Assembly: GCA_963840425.1 (NCBI GenBank)
Contig: CAWIYZ010000021.1
Location: 57,200 to 121,199, forward strand
Direction of reading: 5' to 3'
Length of the DNA: 64,000 bases
From: CADEFX01 sp963840425
GTDB taxonomy: Bacteria > Pseudomonadota > Alphaproteobacteria > Rhizobiales > Hyphomicrobiaceae
Position 1 is the first letter of the stretch. Every line of letters starts with the position of its first letter. A program made the translations under genes and the position numbers. Shown in pieces: positions 39,518 to 48,903 of the stretch. The notes beneath the pieces were generated by a model. The model saw only the letters and a list, made by a program, of their open reading frames with translations, made no database searches and was not told the origin of the DNA.

Positions 39518-41248
39518 TCAGTTGGGTGCCGCGGTGCGCTTCGCGAGCTGCTCGATCCGGATCGTCGGGTCGAGCCAGTTGCCCGTGAACAGCAGCGTGT
39601 CCCCGGGCGACGTCCGCTCCGTGCCGTTGCTGAGCAACAGAGCCAGATCGAGTGCTTTGTTGACCATGTCGACACGGCCGCTGCCGGCAATGGACAGCCC
39701 TGCGGATTTGGCTTGCAGCCGCTCCGACATGATGACGCCGTTCTCGACCCGCAGGCGCGCGTCGAGAAGCTCCAGCGCCGTTTGTCCTTTGCCCGCGGCC
39801 GACCAACCCTTCACATCCGACCGCTGTGCGGCATACAGCAGGGCACGCAGGTCCAGACCCAGACGTCCGCCTTCGTTCAGCGTGAAGCCGACCTTGCCGG
39901 ACAGGCTCTTCAACATGTCTCCGGTCTCGTGGCCGCTGCCGGTCAGATTGAGGGCTATGTTGGCGCGCCCCTGCAGCGGATTGCGATGCAGCAGGCCCGA
40001 CAGGCTGCGCCCGGCATCGACATTCTCGAGCTTGCCGCTCAACGCATAGCGCGGAACGGGCCCGCTCATGTCGGCGCTGATCTGCCCGCCGAACGTGCCG
40101 CCTTCCATCTCTAGTTCGGCAACATCGGCAGTCAACTTTCCGTTCTTGACAGCGATGGTCGCAGCTCCCCGCCCCGTCTGCAAATAGGGCAGCGTCACCT
40201 TGGCGGCCGACATACGCAAGTCGGCGTTGAAGCGTGTTAGCAGCGAGAGCGCGCCTTCATCCTCGCCCGGACCAAACCCGAGGGGCCAGATGGACGCCAG
40301 TGTGGGAGTGAAAGCAGAAAACTTGGAGAGGTCGAAATTCTGAAAGGCGAGCGTGCCATCCACGGACGGCAGTGCCTCGGAGGTGTTGAGAGCGAGCGCG
40401 CCAGTCCCTTCGTTGCCATCCACGATGACTGCCGCGCGAGAGAACGTCAGCGTCCCGACACCCCAATCCAGCGTGCCTTTGATGCCCACGTTCTTGAGAT
40501 CGGCACCGCTCGGAACCGCAATGCCGAACCAGCGTGCGAGCTGTTTCAGCTTTGGCGCCGCGATCTCAGCCACTCCTTGCAGGCGGAGGCCGTCGGAAAT
40601 GCCGAGCTTGCCGTCGATGGTGGCGTCGAGCATCGCTGATTTCACAGCGAGCTTCAGCGGGATGCGCAAAGGCAGCTTGCCATCCCCTGGCGACCATGCG
40701 GCGTCAAAAACAAGACTGGCGCCCCGATAGCTGGCGCTGCCTTTGCCCGTGAAATTACCCTTGCGGTTCGAGGTCACCTCGGCGGTGATCTCGGAGAAGA
40801 TCTCTCTGCTTCCATCCTGGGACACGAGCATGAGTGTGCCCCGGCGTACCTGCAGCTTCTCGAATGCCAGGGTGGAGAGATGCGACAGGATGAGTGGAAG
40901 GGCCTCCTCGGCAGCCTCGGCCGGCGAGGCACCCCCCGCCACGGTCGCCACCCTGATGACAGGGCCATCGATCATGATTTTGCCGACTGCGGTGCGATCG
41001 GCGGCTGTCGTCACGCTGTCGGGGTCGTAGACGAGCCCGCCTTCCAGGACCACGCTGGGTGTCCAGGACAAGCGCACGGGTGTCGTCACCATCACGGCAT
41101 CGCGGCCGCCTGCATACAGCAGGGCGCCCTGCAGGGCATCCGATGTGAGCGGGAAGTTCACGGCAATCGGCAGCCCGACCAACAGTCCGACAAAACCCAT
41201 TGCGGCGAGCGCCGTCACAAACCGCCGGACCGTGGTCCCTGCGAACAT
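39518..41248 (-). CDS. AsmA family protein
   Basis: A 576-residue envelope protein with a single N-terminal membrane helix (FVTALAAMGFVGLLVGLPIAV) and a long beta-rich periplasmic part. The C-terminal third has the AsmA_2 pattern (LQGRANIALNLTGSGHETGDMLKSLSGKVGF ... GGRLGLDLRALL). AsmA-like proteins are thought to take part in phospholipid transport or outer-membrane assembly. ATG 41248 has AAAGGGGCAAG directly upstream; a longer frame from 41380 would put 44 charged residues before the membrane anchor. It converges with prpB, with 14 bp between the stops. Confidence 0.82.
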   Translation of the reverse strand: MFAGTTVRRFVTALAAMGFVGLLVGLPIAVNFPLTSDALQGALLYAGGRDAVMVTTPVRLSWTPSVVLEGGLVYDPDSVTTAADRTAVGKIMIDGPVIRVATVAGGASPAEAAEEALPLILSHLSTLAFEKLQVRRGTLMLVSQDGSREIFSEITAEVTSNRKGNFTGKGSASYRGASLVFDAAWSPGDGKLPLRIPLKLAVKSAMLDATIDGKLGISDGLRLQGVAEIAAPKLKQLARWFGIAVPSGADLKNVGIKGTLDWGVGTLTFSRAAVIVDGNEGTGALALNTSEALPSVDGTLAFQNFDLSKFSAFTPTLASIWPLGFGPGEDEGALSLLTRFNADLRMSAAKVTLPYLQTGRGAATIAVKNGKLTADVAELEMEGGTFGGQISADMSGPVPRYALSGKLENVDAGRSLSGLLHRNPLQGRANIALNLTGSGHETGDMLKSLSGKVGFTLNEGGRLGLDLRALLYAAQRSDVKGWSAAGKGQTALELLDARLRVENGVIMSERLQAKSAGLSIAGSGRVDMVNKALDLALLLSNGTERTSPGDTLLFTGNWLDPTIRIEQLAKRTAAPN

Positions 41249-41473
41249 CTTGCCCCTTTTGCGTTCTGCTGCAAATTTTTTGTTGGGATCCGGCCGCGCA
41301 GAGGTGTCTGCGGCTACGGCTCCGTCATTCTTGATCGTTGCAGACAACTCCCTCTTAGCGAACCCTTTCTTGCGTCGCAAGATCCCCTGCTATGATGGCG
41401 GTGGAATGACACCTATGAAGGCGGAGCCAAGGGCCCCGTAGCTATGCCGAGCCTAGCACCAGGACCGAAGGTC

Positions 41474-43452
41474 ATGACCCATCCGTTGTGGCAACCTGAT
41501 GAGCGCTTCATCTCTGCCGCCAACCTCACGCACTTCATGAAGGAGGCTGGCCAACGCGTTGGTGCTACGTTCGCAAGCTATGACGACTTGCACGCTTTCT
41601 CGATTGATAATCCGGCCGCCTTCTGGAAGCTCATCTGGGATATGGGAGGCGTGAAGGGCGACGCCGGCCCGGGGCCTCACGCGATCAATCTCGACCGCAT
41701 CGCCGAGGCTCGTTTCTTTCCGGATGGCCGGCTCAACTTCACTGAGAACTTGCTTGCCGGCGATGGCAACGCAGCTGCCCTCGTCTTCTGGGGCGAGGCA
41801 AGGTCAAGCGGCGCATGAGCTGGGCTGAGCTCCGGCAGCAGGTGGCGCAGCTCCAGGCATTGCTCAAGGATGCTGGTGTTGTCGCCGGCGATCGCGTGGC
41901 CGCGATCATGCCCAACATGCCCGAGAGCATCGTGGGTGTTTTGGCGACGGCGTCGGTGGGAGCTGCATGGTCGTCCTGCTCGCCGGATTTCGGCGTGCAA
42001 GGTGTGCTCGATCGCTTTGGGCAGATCGAGCCCAAGGTGCTGATCGCCTGCGACGGCTATTGGTACAACGGCAAGCCGATCGGCCTGGCCGACAAGCTCG
42101 CCGAGATCGTGCAGCGTCTGCCGTCGGTCGAGCGTGTGCTCGTCGTGCCCTATCTGGGACAGCAGCGCGAGGTCGTCCAAGGACTCAATATGGCCTTGAT
42201 GGCGCAGCGCCGCCGTGCGGAAACATGGGACGATGCGGTCCTGGCGCGCTCGGACAGGCAGCCGACGTTCGAGCGCTTTCCGTTCCGGCAGCCCCTCTAC
42301 ATCCTGTTTTCCTCGGGTACGACCGGCGTGCCCAAGTGCATCGTGCATTCGGCGGGTGGAACACTACTCAAGCATCTGTGCGAGCACCGCCTGCACACGG
42401 ATGTCAAGCCCGGCGACCGGCTGTTCTACTTCACGACGCTGGGCTGGATGATGTGGAACTGGCTGGTCTCGGGGCTGGCGAGCGGAGCCACGCTGCTGCT
42501 CTATGATGGCTCGCCGTTTCATCCGTCGGGACGCATTCTCTGGGACTATGCCGAGACCGAGAAGTGCACGCACTTCGGCACATCCGCGAAATATCTGGAT
42601 GCGCTGAAGAAGGCCGAGCTCGCGCCGGCCCGCACCCACGACCTCTCGTCGCTGCGCGCGATCATGTCGACCGGCTCGCCGCTTGCGCAGGAGGGTTTCG
42701 ACTATGTCTACGAGGACATCAAGCGCGACGTGCATCTGGCCTCGATCTCGGGCGGCACCGACATCGTCGGCTGCTTCGTGCTGGGCGTTCCTACCAAGCC
42801 CGTGTGGCGCGGCGAGATCCAGGGACCGGGCCTGGGCGTTGCCGCCGACGTGCTCGACGACAACGGCAAGCCGCTGCCTCACGGCAAAGGCGAGCTCGTC
42901 TGCACGCGGCCGTTCCCGTCCATGCCTGTCGGCTTCTGGAACGATCCGGACGGCAAGCGGTATCGCGCCGCCTACTTCGACCGCTTCCCCAACGTCTGGC
43001 ATCACGGCGACTTTGCCGAGTGGACCGAGCACGGCGGCATCATCATTCACGGACGCTCCGATGCGACGCTCAATCCGGGTGGCGTGCGCATCGGCACGGC
43101 CGAGATCTATCGACAGGTGGAGCAGCTCGAGGCCGTGCAGGAGTCCATTGTCATCGGCCAGGACTGGGACAACGACGTGCGTGTCGTTCTGTTCGTCATC
43201 CTGAAGCAGGGACGTCAGCTCGATGACACATTGCGCGAGGCGATCAAGAAGCAGATCCGGCAGGGCGCGTCGCCGCGTCACGTGCCGGCCCGTATCGTCG
43301 CGGTCGCTGACATTCCACGCACCAAGTCGGGCAAGATCACGGAGCTCGCCGTGCGCGACGTCGTGCACGGCCGGGAGGTCAAGAACAAGGAAGCGCTGGC
43401 CAATCCCGAGGCGCTGGACTTGTTTCGCGATCTTCCCGATTTGAGAGCTTGA
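41474..43452 (+). pseudogene. aacS: Acetoacetyl-CoA synthetase, single-base frameshift
   Basis: The family N-terminus MTHPLWQPDERFISAANLTHF starts at 41474 with GAAGGT upstream. The first frame runs to WGEA and then off. One missing base at about 41798 separates it from the second frame, which continues (preceded in frame by KVKRR) MSWAELRQQVAQLQALLKDAG to 43452. The adenylation motif LFSSGTTGVPKCIVHSAGG and the catalytic Lys in PRTKSGKITELAV are intact. Repaired length is about 660 residues, normal. It activates acetoacetate to acetoacetyl-CoA, linking ketone-body and polyhydroxybutyrate degradation; a phasin gene lies 7 kb away. Confidence 0.88.
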
Positions 43453-43495
43453 GGGGCCAGCGCGGCAAAGCGCGGCCCGAACGGGAGAGAAAGTC

Positions 43496-44551
43496 GTGCG
43501 AGGGGTATTTCAGATCGGCGGCGAAACGGTCGCGCCCGGCACGCACAAGCTCGTCGATCTGCCGGTCTCCAAGCTTTCGAACCACACGCCCGTGACCCTG
43601 CCGGTGCATGTGCTGCACGGACCGAGGCCCGGTCCCGCGATGTTCGTCTCCGCCGCCATCCACGGTGATGAGCTGAATGGCGTCGAGATCATCCGCCGCC
43701 TGCTCAGGACGCTGCGGCCCGGCAACTTGAGCGGCACCCTCCTCTGCGTGCCCGTCGTCAACGCCTATGGCTTCATCGGCCGCTCGCGCTACCTGCCCGA
43801 TCGGCGTGATCTCAATCGCTCCTTTCCAGGCTCGTCCACGGGCTCGCTGGCCGCGCGGCTCGCTTCCCTTTTCCTCAACGAGGTGGTGAAGCGGTGCCAG
43901 TTCGGCATCGATTTGCATACGGCCGCCGTGCATCGCGTGAATCTCCCCCAGATCCGTGCCGATTTCGTCAAGCGTCCGCGCTGCCGCGAGCTGTCCGAGG
44001 CGTTTGGCGCACAGGTCGTGCTGGAGGCGCCCGAACGCGCCGGCTCACTGCGTCGCGCTGCGCGCGACGCCGGTGTCGACGTGCTGGTCTATGAAGGCGG
44101 CGAGGGGTTGCGCTTCGACGAGTTCGCCATCAAGGCCGGCGTCGACGGCATTGCCAATGTCATGCTGAAGAGCGGCATGCTCGAGCTGCCCGACGGCGTC
44201 GAGCCCGCACTGCCGAAGGAGCCGGGACGCGCGCCCGTCTTCGCCAACGCCTCAAAGTGGGTGCGGGCGCCTGACGGCGGCATCTTCAGGACGTTGAAGA
44301 AAATCGGCCACGCCGTGAGCGAGGGCGAGACCGTCGGCTGGGTGGCCAATCCCTACGACGATACGCAGAGCGAGATCCGCGCGCCGTGCCGGGGCATCAT
44401 CGTCGGCTCGACCACGCTGCCGATCGTCAACATGGGTGATGCGCTGTTTCACATCGCTTGGTCGAAGGAGTATTCCGACCCGCGCCCGGCCCGCGACGAG
44501 GTGCTGGAGCCTGGCGCCGACCCGCTCATGGACGAGGACGAGATCATCTAG
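43496..44551 (+). CDS. Succinylglutamate desuccinylase / aspartoacylase family protein
   Basis: A zinc carboxypeptidase-fold deacylase of 351 residues. Zinc ligands are visible in AAIHGDELNG (His, Glu) and FGIDLHTAA (His), with the Arg pair DLNRSFPGS in the substrate loop and a C-terminal lipoyl-like beta hammerhead (ETVGWVANPYDDTQSEIRAPCRGIIVG). Family members remove acyl groups from amino acids or related compounds; the natural substrate cannot be inferred. The start is GTG with GGGAGAGAAAG upstream. It lies 43 bp after acetoacetyl-CoA synthetase. Confidence 0.85.
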   Translation: MRGVFQIGGETVAPGTHKLVDLPVSKLSNHTPVTLPVHVLHGPRPGPAMFVSAAIHGDELNGVEIIRRLLRTLRPGNLSGTLLCVPVVNAYGFIGRSRYLPDRRDLNRSFPGSSTGSLAARLASLFLNEVVKRCQFGIDLHTAAVHRVNLPQIRADFVKRPRCRELSEAFGAQVVLEAPERAGSLRRAARDAGVDVLVYEGGEGLRFDEFAIKAGVDGIANVMLKSGMLELPDGVEPALPKEPGRAPVFANASKWVRAPDGGIFRTLKKIGHAVSEGETVGWVANPYDDTQSEIRAPCRGIIVGSTTLPIVNMGDALFHIAWSKEYSDPRPARDEVLEPGADPLMDEDEII

Positions 44552-44556
44552 AGCGT

Positions 44557-45024
44557 CTATCCCGCGTCGAGCAACGGCATGCGGTCGAGGATGATCAGAT
44601 GGTTCAGGGGTCGGCGGCGGAGTAGTGAGAGGATGCCGGCCATGCGGCCCATGTAGTAGTTGAACTGGATCGCTGCCGGCGCACGGCTTGTTTCGAGCGG
44701 TCGAAATCCCCAACGCGCAAAGTATGCCGTGCGAACCTGACCTGTAATGACAAGAACTCGGCCAGGCTCGCTCGCAAGCAGCGTCTCAATGAGGCGCGCA
44801 GCCACGCCCTGGCCGCGCCAGCGACGATCCACGACCAGCGAGCCGAGTTCGCGCGAGCCATCCTTGTGCTTTCGGATTTGTGCTGCGCCTATGAGTTTGT
44901 TGCCATCGATGGCGACAACAAAATGCGGCCAATCGATCCCTGTCGGATTGAGCCGTTCGCTACGCACGAGGGCGACGATTGCTCCTTGGTCATCGGCCGT
45001 TGCCGATCGGATTGCTACGGACAT
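44557..45024 (-). CDS. GNAT family N-acetyltransferase
   Basis: 155 residues. The acetyl-CoA-binding motif A is ELGSLVVDRRWRGQGVAARLIETLL (RRWRGQGVA corresponds to Q/RxxGxG/A), preceded by IGAAQIRKHKDG. GAGGAGCCAGGA lies upstream of the ATG. The substrate is unknown. It converges with the preceding deacylase gene (5 bp apart). Confidence 0.85.
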   Translation of the reverse strand: MSVAIRSATADDQGAIVALVRSERLNPTGIDWPHFVVAIDGNKLIGAAQIRKHKDGSRELGSLVVDRRWRGQGVAARLIETLLASEPGRVLVITGQVRTAYFARWGFRPLETSRAPAAIQFNYYMGRMAGILSLLRRRPLNHLIILDRMPLLDAG

Positions 45025-45203
45025 TCCTGGCTCCTCATTGAGAGGTGTCGTCCTAGCAACCGACTTCGCGATAACCTGTTACCTTGGGCACATCGGAGAT
45101 CCCCATTCGGGAACCTCTTGTTCTGCTACGAAGTGTGAATTCGAATCTGCGTTGCTTGAAGACGTGGCTGCTTGATCCAACTCTCCGTTCCAGGAACGAT
45201 AAA

Positions 45204-45782
45204 ATGACTGCTGAGCCTCGCACGGTGCTGCGCAATGATTTCAACAAAGAGACGTTCATTTTTACAAATGAGGACGATCCGAAGGTGGCTCGCTTCGATG
45301 TCATCCTTGGCAAGGGAGGCAGCGGCGGTGGCAATGCCCTCATGCATGTGCACCCGCTTGCCGAGGAACGATTTGCCGTTACCTCGGGCCGAATAAAAAT
45401 TGTCGTCGATGGCAGAGAACAACTAGTCGGGCCAGGCGAGGACGCAGTCGTGCCAAGGGGCAGGCCGCACTATTTTGTCAATGCATGGGATGGCAACACC
45501 GCCTTCACGGTCGAGTTTCGGCCAGCACAGCAGCATCTGATTTTCTTCGCCAACTTTGCCCGACTGACGATGGAGCATCCCGAATGGTTCTCGGCAAAGG
45601 GCGATCCTGACTTCCTCTTGATTGCGGCAAGTCTCAATACCTTCAAGGATCACATATACCTCGCCAAGCCACCCGTGTTCCTGCAAAAGCTGCTGTTTGC
45701 GCTCCTTGCACCGTTTGCGCGAATGGCCGGCTACAAGATGGAGGTCAAGCCGGTCCATACCCAGTCAATCGCGTGCCGTTGA
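45204..45782 (+). CDS. Cupin domain protein
   Basis: A 192-residue protein. The first cupin motif, GNALMHVHPLAEERFAVTSGRIKI, has two His and a Glu for a metal; the second is VPRGRPHYFVNAWDG. The C-terminal ~80 residues are hydrophobic-aromatic (FLQKLLFALLAPFARMAGY). The function is not known; such single-cupin proteins are often dioxygenases or sugar-binding proteins. ATG 45204 with CAGGAACG upstream was preferred to an in-frame start at 45084. Its stop is 2 bp from the end of the convergent iron permease gene. Confidence 0.7.
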   Translation: MTAEPRTVLRNDFNKETFIFTNEDDPKVARFDVILGKGGSGGGNALMHVHPLAEERFAVTSGRIKIVVDGREQLVGPGEDAVVPRGRPHYFVNAWDGNTAFTVEFRPAQQHLIFFANFARLTMEHPEWFSAKGDPDFLLIAASLNTFKDHIYLAKPPVFLQKLLFALLAPFARMAGYKMEVKPVHTQSIACR

Positions 45783-45784
45783 GC

Positions 45785-47540
45785 TCACGCTCTAGCTGCG
45801 GTCCGCCCAGCGGAGCTGCGGCGTGGACGCGAGCCGGCGCGCCCCGATGCAACCGCATTGTGCAGGAGCAGCACGGGAACCAGGCCCGCCGCGACGATCG
45901 CCAACGCCCCGACCGAGGATGCCTCGAACTGCTCCAGCAGCGCCAGGCTGTAGACGTAGGTGGCGAGCGTCTCGAAGTTGAAGGGTCGCAGCAGCACCGT
46001 CGCGGGCAGCTCCTTCATGGCGTCGACGAACACGAGAAGCCCCGCCGTGCCGAGAGCGGGCAGCAGCAGGGGAACGTGCACGCGGCGGAGCGTGGAGAAC
46101 GGCGACAGGCCCAAGGTGCGTGCGGCGGCATCCAGGTTGGGAGATATGTGCTCCAGGCCGGCCTCGACGGCACCGAGCGACACGGCGAGAAAGCGTATGC
46201 AGTAGGCGAGGACGAGAGCAAACATCGAGCCTGTGAGCAGCAGGCCGGTCGACACGCCGAACCTCGAGCGGAAAAAGGCATCGATGCCGTTGTCCAGGCC
46301 CGCGAGCGGTATCAACAGACCCAAGGCGAGAACTGTACCGGGCAGGGCATAGCCCAATCCCGCTAGGCGCACGGCGGGGCGTGTGAAGCCGTTCGGTGCA
46401 ACGCGGCGGGCGTAGCTGACAAGGATCGCGAGAACGACCGCGGCCGCAGCCGCCATCGCCGCGAGCAGCACGCTGTTCGCCGCGGCCCGCCAGAGGGCAC
46501 CGTCTGCCATCTCCGGCAGATGCCGAAGCGCCCCGAGCACCAGGATGATGAACGGCGCCAGAAATCCGCACGCGAACGGCAGAAAGCAAGCCAGGCACGC
46601 CGCGGCTGCGCGCCAGCCTTGGAGGTCGGCAAAGGGGATCGAGCGATAGCGGCGGCTGGTGCCGTGGAATTCGACTCTGCCCGCGCGCCAGCCGCTCGAT
46701 AAGAAAGAGTGCGACCACGAGCACGAGAAGCAGGCTCGCGATCTGCGCCGCGCCGCCGAGACTCGAACGCTGCAGCCACGTCGCATAGACACTCGCCGAT
46801 AGCGTGCGCACGCCCAGATACTGCACGGCGCCCAGATCGTTCAGGCATTCCATCAATGCGAGCGCAGTCCCGGCGGCCAACGCCGGCCGCGCCATCGGCA
46901 GGGCGACGGACGTGAACGCGCCGAACGGCGTGCGCCCCAAGGTTCGCGCCACCTCGAGCGCGCACACCGATTGCTGCACGAAGCTCGCGCGCGCCGTGAG
47001 ATACACATACGGATAGAGCACGCTGGAGATGACGAAGATCGCGCCGCCCATGCTGCGCACGTCCGGGAACCAGTAGTCGCGCACCGTGTGCCAGCCGAAC
47101 AGCGAGCGCAGCCCCGTCTGGATCGGGCCGGTATAGTCCAGCAGGTCCGCATAGCAGTAGGCGACGATGTAGGTCGGCACCGCGAGCGGAATGACCAGCA
47201 GCCGGTCCAGGACATTGCGGCCCGGAAAGCGGTACATGGTGATGATCCAGGCCGTCATTGCTCCGGTGAAAAGCGTGAGCATGCCCACGCCGGCCATGAG
47301 CACGGCCGTCTCCAGCAGCGAGCCCGGCAGCACGGTGCTGATGAGGTGCGGCCAGACATCGGCCTCGGCCGACAATGCGAGGACGAGCACCGCCGCGATC
47401 GGCAACAGCATGATCGCGAGGATCAGCGCAACGGTCAAGCTCCACGCCGGCGATGCGCGGCGCATCGCGCGCCAGCGCGCCAGCCATTCCACGGCGCTGT
47501 AGGTCGTCCACATGGAGGGGCGCGGAGCGAGATCCGTCAT
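45785..47540 (-). pseudogene. fbpB: Iron(III) ABC transporter permease (FbpB type), single-base frameshift
   Basis: A two-module permease of the SfuB/FbpB type, about 585 residues when repaired. The N-terminal half is intact (MYRFPGRNVLDRLLVIPLAVPTYIVAY, ALEVARTLGRTPFGAFTSVALPMARPA coupling loop). One extra base at about 46679 (within GCGGGCAGAG on the coding strand) shifts the frame at ERLARG. Removing it restores RVEFHGTSRRYRSI and the second permease module (AAARTLGLSPFSTLRRVHVPLLLPAL coupling loop) to 45785. It follows fbpA on the same strand. No ATPase gene is adjacent. Confidence 0.85.
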
Positions 47541-47605
47541 GGATTCCGCTCACGCTTGCAGCGTGGGAGGCAGCGGCCCACAAGGCCGCCGCGCTGTGGT
47601 CTCAC

Positions 47606-48658
47606 TTACGAGCTCGGACCGGCGTCGAAGTTCACTTTGTCGACGATCTCGGACGCCGTCTTGCGGTGCTTGGAGATGTCGCCGAGCGGAAGCGAGTCCG
47701 GCTTCAGCGCGCCCCAGCTCTTGACCGTCGCCGACGGCTCGACCTTCGGATCGACCGGATATTCGTGATTGATGCTGGCGTACATGCCCTGCGCTTCGCT
47801 GCCGACGAGGAACTCGACGAGCTTCACCGCCTCGCCCTTGTTCGGAGCGTACTTCGTGAGCGCCGCGCCCGAGACATTGACATGCGTCCCGCGATCGCCG
47901 GCATTCGGGAACAGCACCTTCGCGGCCTTCGCCCATTCCTTCTGCTCGGGGTTCTTATCGTTGGTCTGCATCAGGCCCATGTAATACGTGTTGCCGAGCG
48001 CCAAGTCGCACTTGCCCGACTGCACGTCGCGAACCTGCTCGCGGTCCCCGCCCGAAGGCTTGTGGGACAGGTTGGCTTTGACGCCCTTGAGCCAGGCCTC
48101 GGCGCTCGCTGCGCCCTTGTGCGCCACCATCGCGGCTACTAGCGCGGTATTGTAGGCATGCTGGCCGGAGCGGCTGCAGATCTTGCCCCGCCACTTCGGG
48201 TCGGCCAGCTCCTCGTAGGTGATTGCGTCCTGCTTGACGCGCTCCTTCGAGGCGTAGACGACGCGCGCGCGCATCGTGAGCGTAAGCCAGTTGCCCTCTG
48301 GGTCGCGCAAGTTCGCCGGCACGGCGCTCGCCACGACTGCGGAGGTCAATGGTTGGGTAAGGCCCTGCTCTTTCGCCTCCGTCAGCCTTGAGATGTCGAC
48401 CGTCAGCATCAGGTCGGCAGGGCTGTTGCGCCCTTCCGCCGCCAGCCGCTCATTGAGGCCGTCGCGAATGAACACGACGTTGACTTTGATTCCTGTCTTG
48501 TCCGTGAACGCTTTGAGCATCGGCTCGATGAGCTGGGGCTCGCGCGACGAATAAACATTGACATCGGCGGTGGCTGGCAGCGCCGTACCGCAGACCGTCA
48601 GCAGCGCAGCGACAGCAACAGAGCGAACGCCAGCGCGCTCATGCAACGTCATGACCAT
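47606..48658 (-). CDS. fbpA: Iron(III) ABC transporter substrate-binding protein
   Basis: Periplasmic ferric-ion-binding protein of 350 residues. The signal peptide (to about 32, ending ALPATA-DV) is followed by VNVYSSREPQLIEPMLKAFTDKTGI, the FbpA/FutA opening. SRSGQHAYNTALVAAM and ALGNTYYMGLM carry Tyr residues at positions typical of the iron-binding pair. GGAGTCTC precedes ATG 48658. It is first of an fbpA-fbpB unit. An Irr-box-like site lies 160-175 bp upstream, consistent with iron control. Confidence 0.9.
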   Translation of the reverse strand: MVMTLHERAGVRSVAVAALLTVCGTALPATADVNVYSSREPQLIEPMLKAFTDKTGIKVNVVFIRDGLNERLAAEGRNSPADLMLTVDISRLTEAKEQGLTQPLTSAVVASAVPANLRDPEGNWLTLTMRARVVYASKERVKQDAITYEELADPKWRGKICSRSGQHAYNTALVAAMVAHKGAASAEAWLKGVKANLSHKPSGGDREQVRDVQSGKCDLALGNTYYMGLMQTNDKNPEQKEWAKAAKVLFPNAGDRGTHVNVSGAALTKYAPNKGEAVKLVEFLVGSEAQGMYASINHEYPVDPKVEPSATVKSWGALKPDSLPLGDISKHRKTASEIVDKVNFDAGPSS

Positions 48659-48817
48659 TTTTGAGACTCCAATAGTCGAGGTTCAAGGCCCCGGCATCGG
48701 GGTGCCCGCGCATCATGCAGGCATGCTCCGAGGTACGAATGGAGCACGCGTCTAACAACAAGATCGTCGGTAGCAAGTCAACGAAGAAGCGCCGATGTCT
48801 GACGGCAAAAAATCACA

Positions 48818-48832
48818 TTAGAAAACGTCTAA
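48818..48832. promoter_or_regulatory. Irr-box (ICE)-like site upstream of fbpA
   Basis: TTAGAAAACGTCTAA is close to the rhizobial iron-control element TTAGAAnnnTTCTAA, with one mismatch in the right arm. A further TTCTAAA follows at once. It lies in the 245-bp gap between fbpA and the histidine kinase gene, an AT-rich stretch that stands out in this GC-rich window. Irr in Hyphomicrobiales binds such sites and responds to haem status. Confidence 0.5.
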
Positions 48833-48903
48833 TTCTAAATCATGAGTGTCGTCGCAAATTCAGAGCGCAGTTGGCGACGTAGCAATGGAGCAGCGCCGCG
48901 CAC

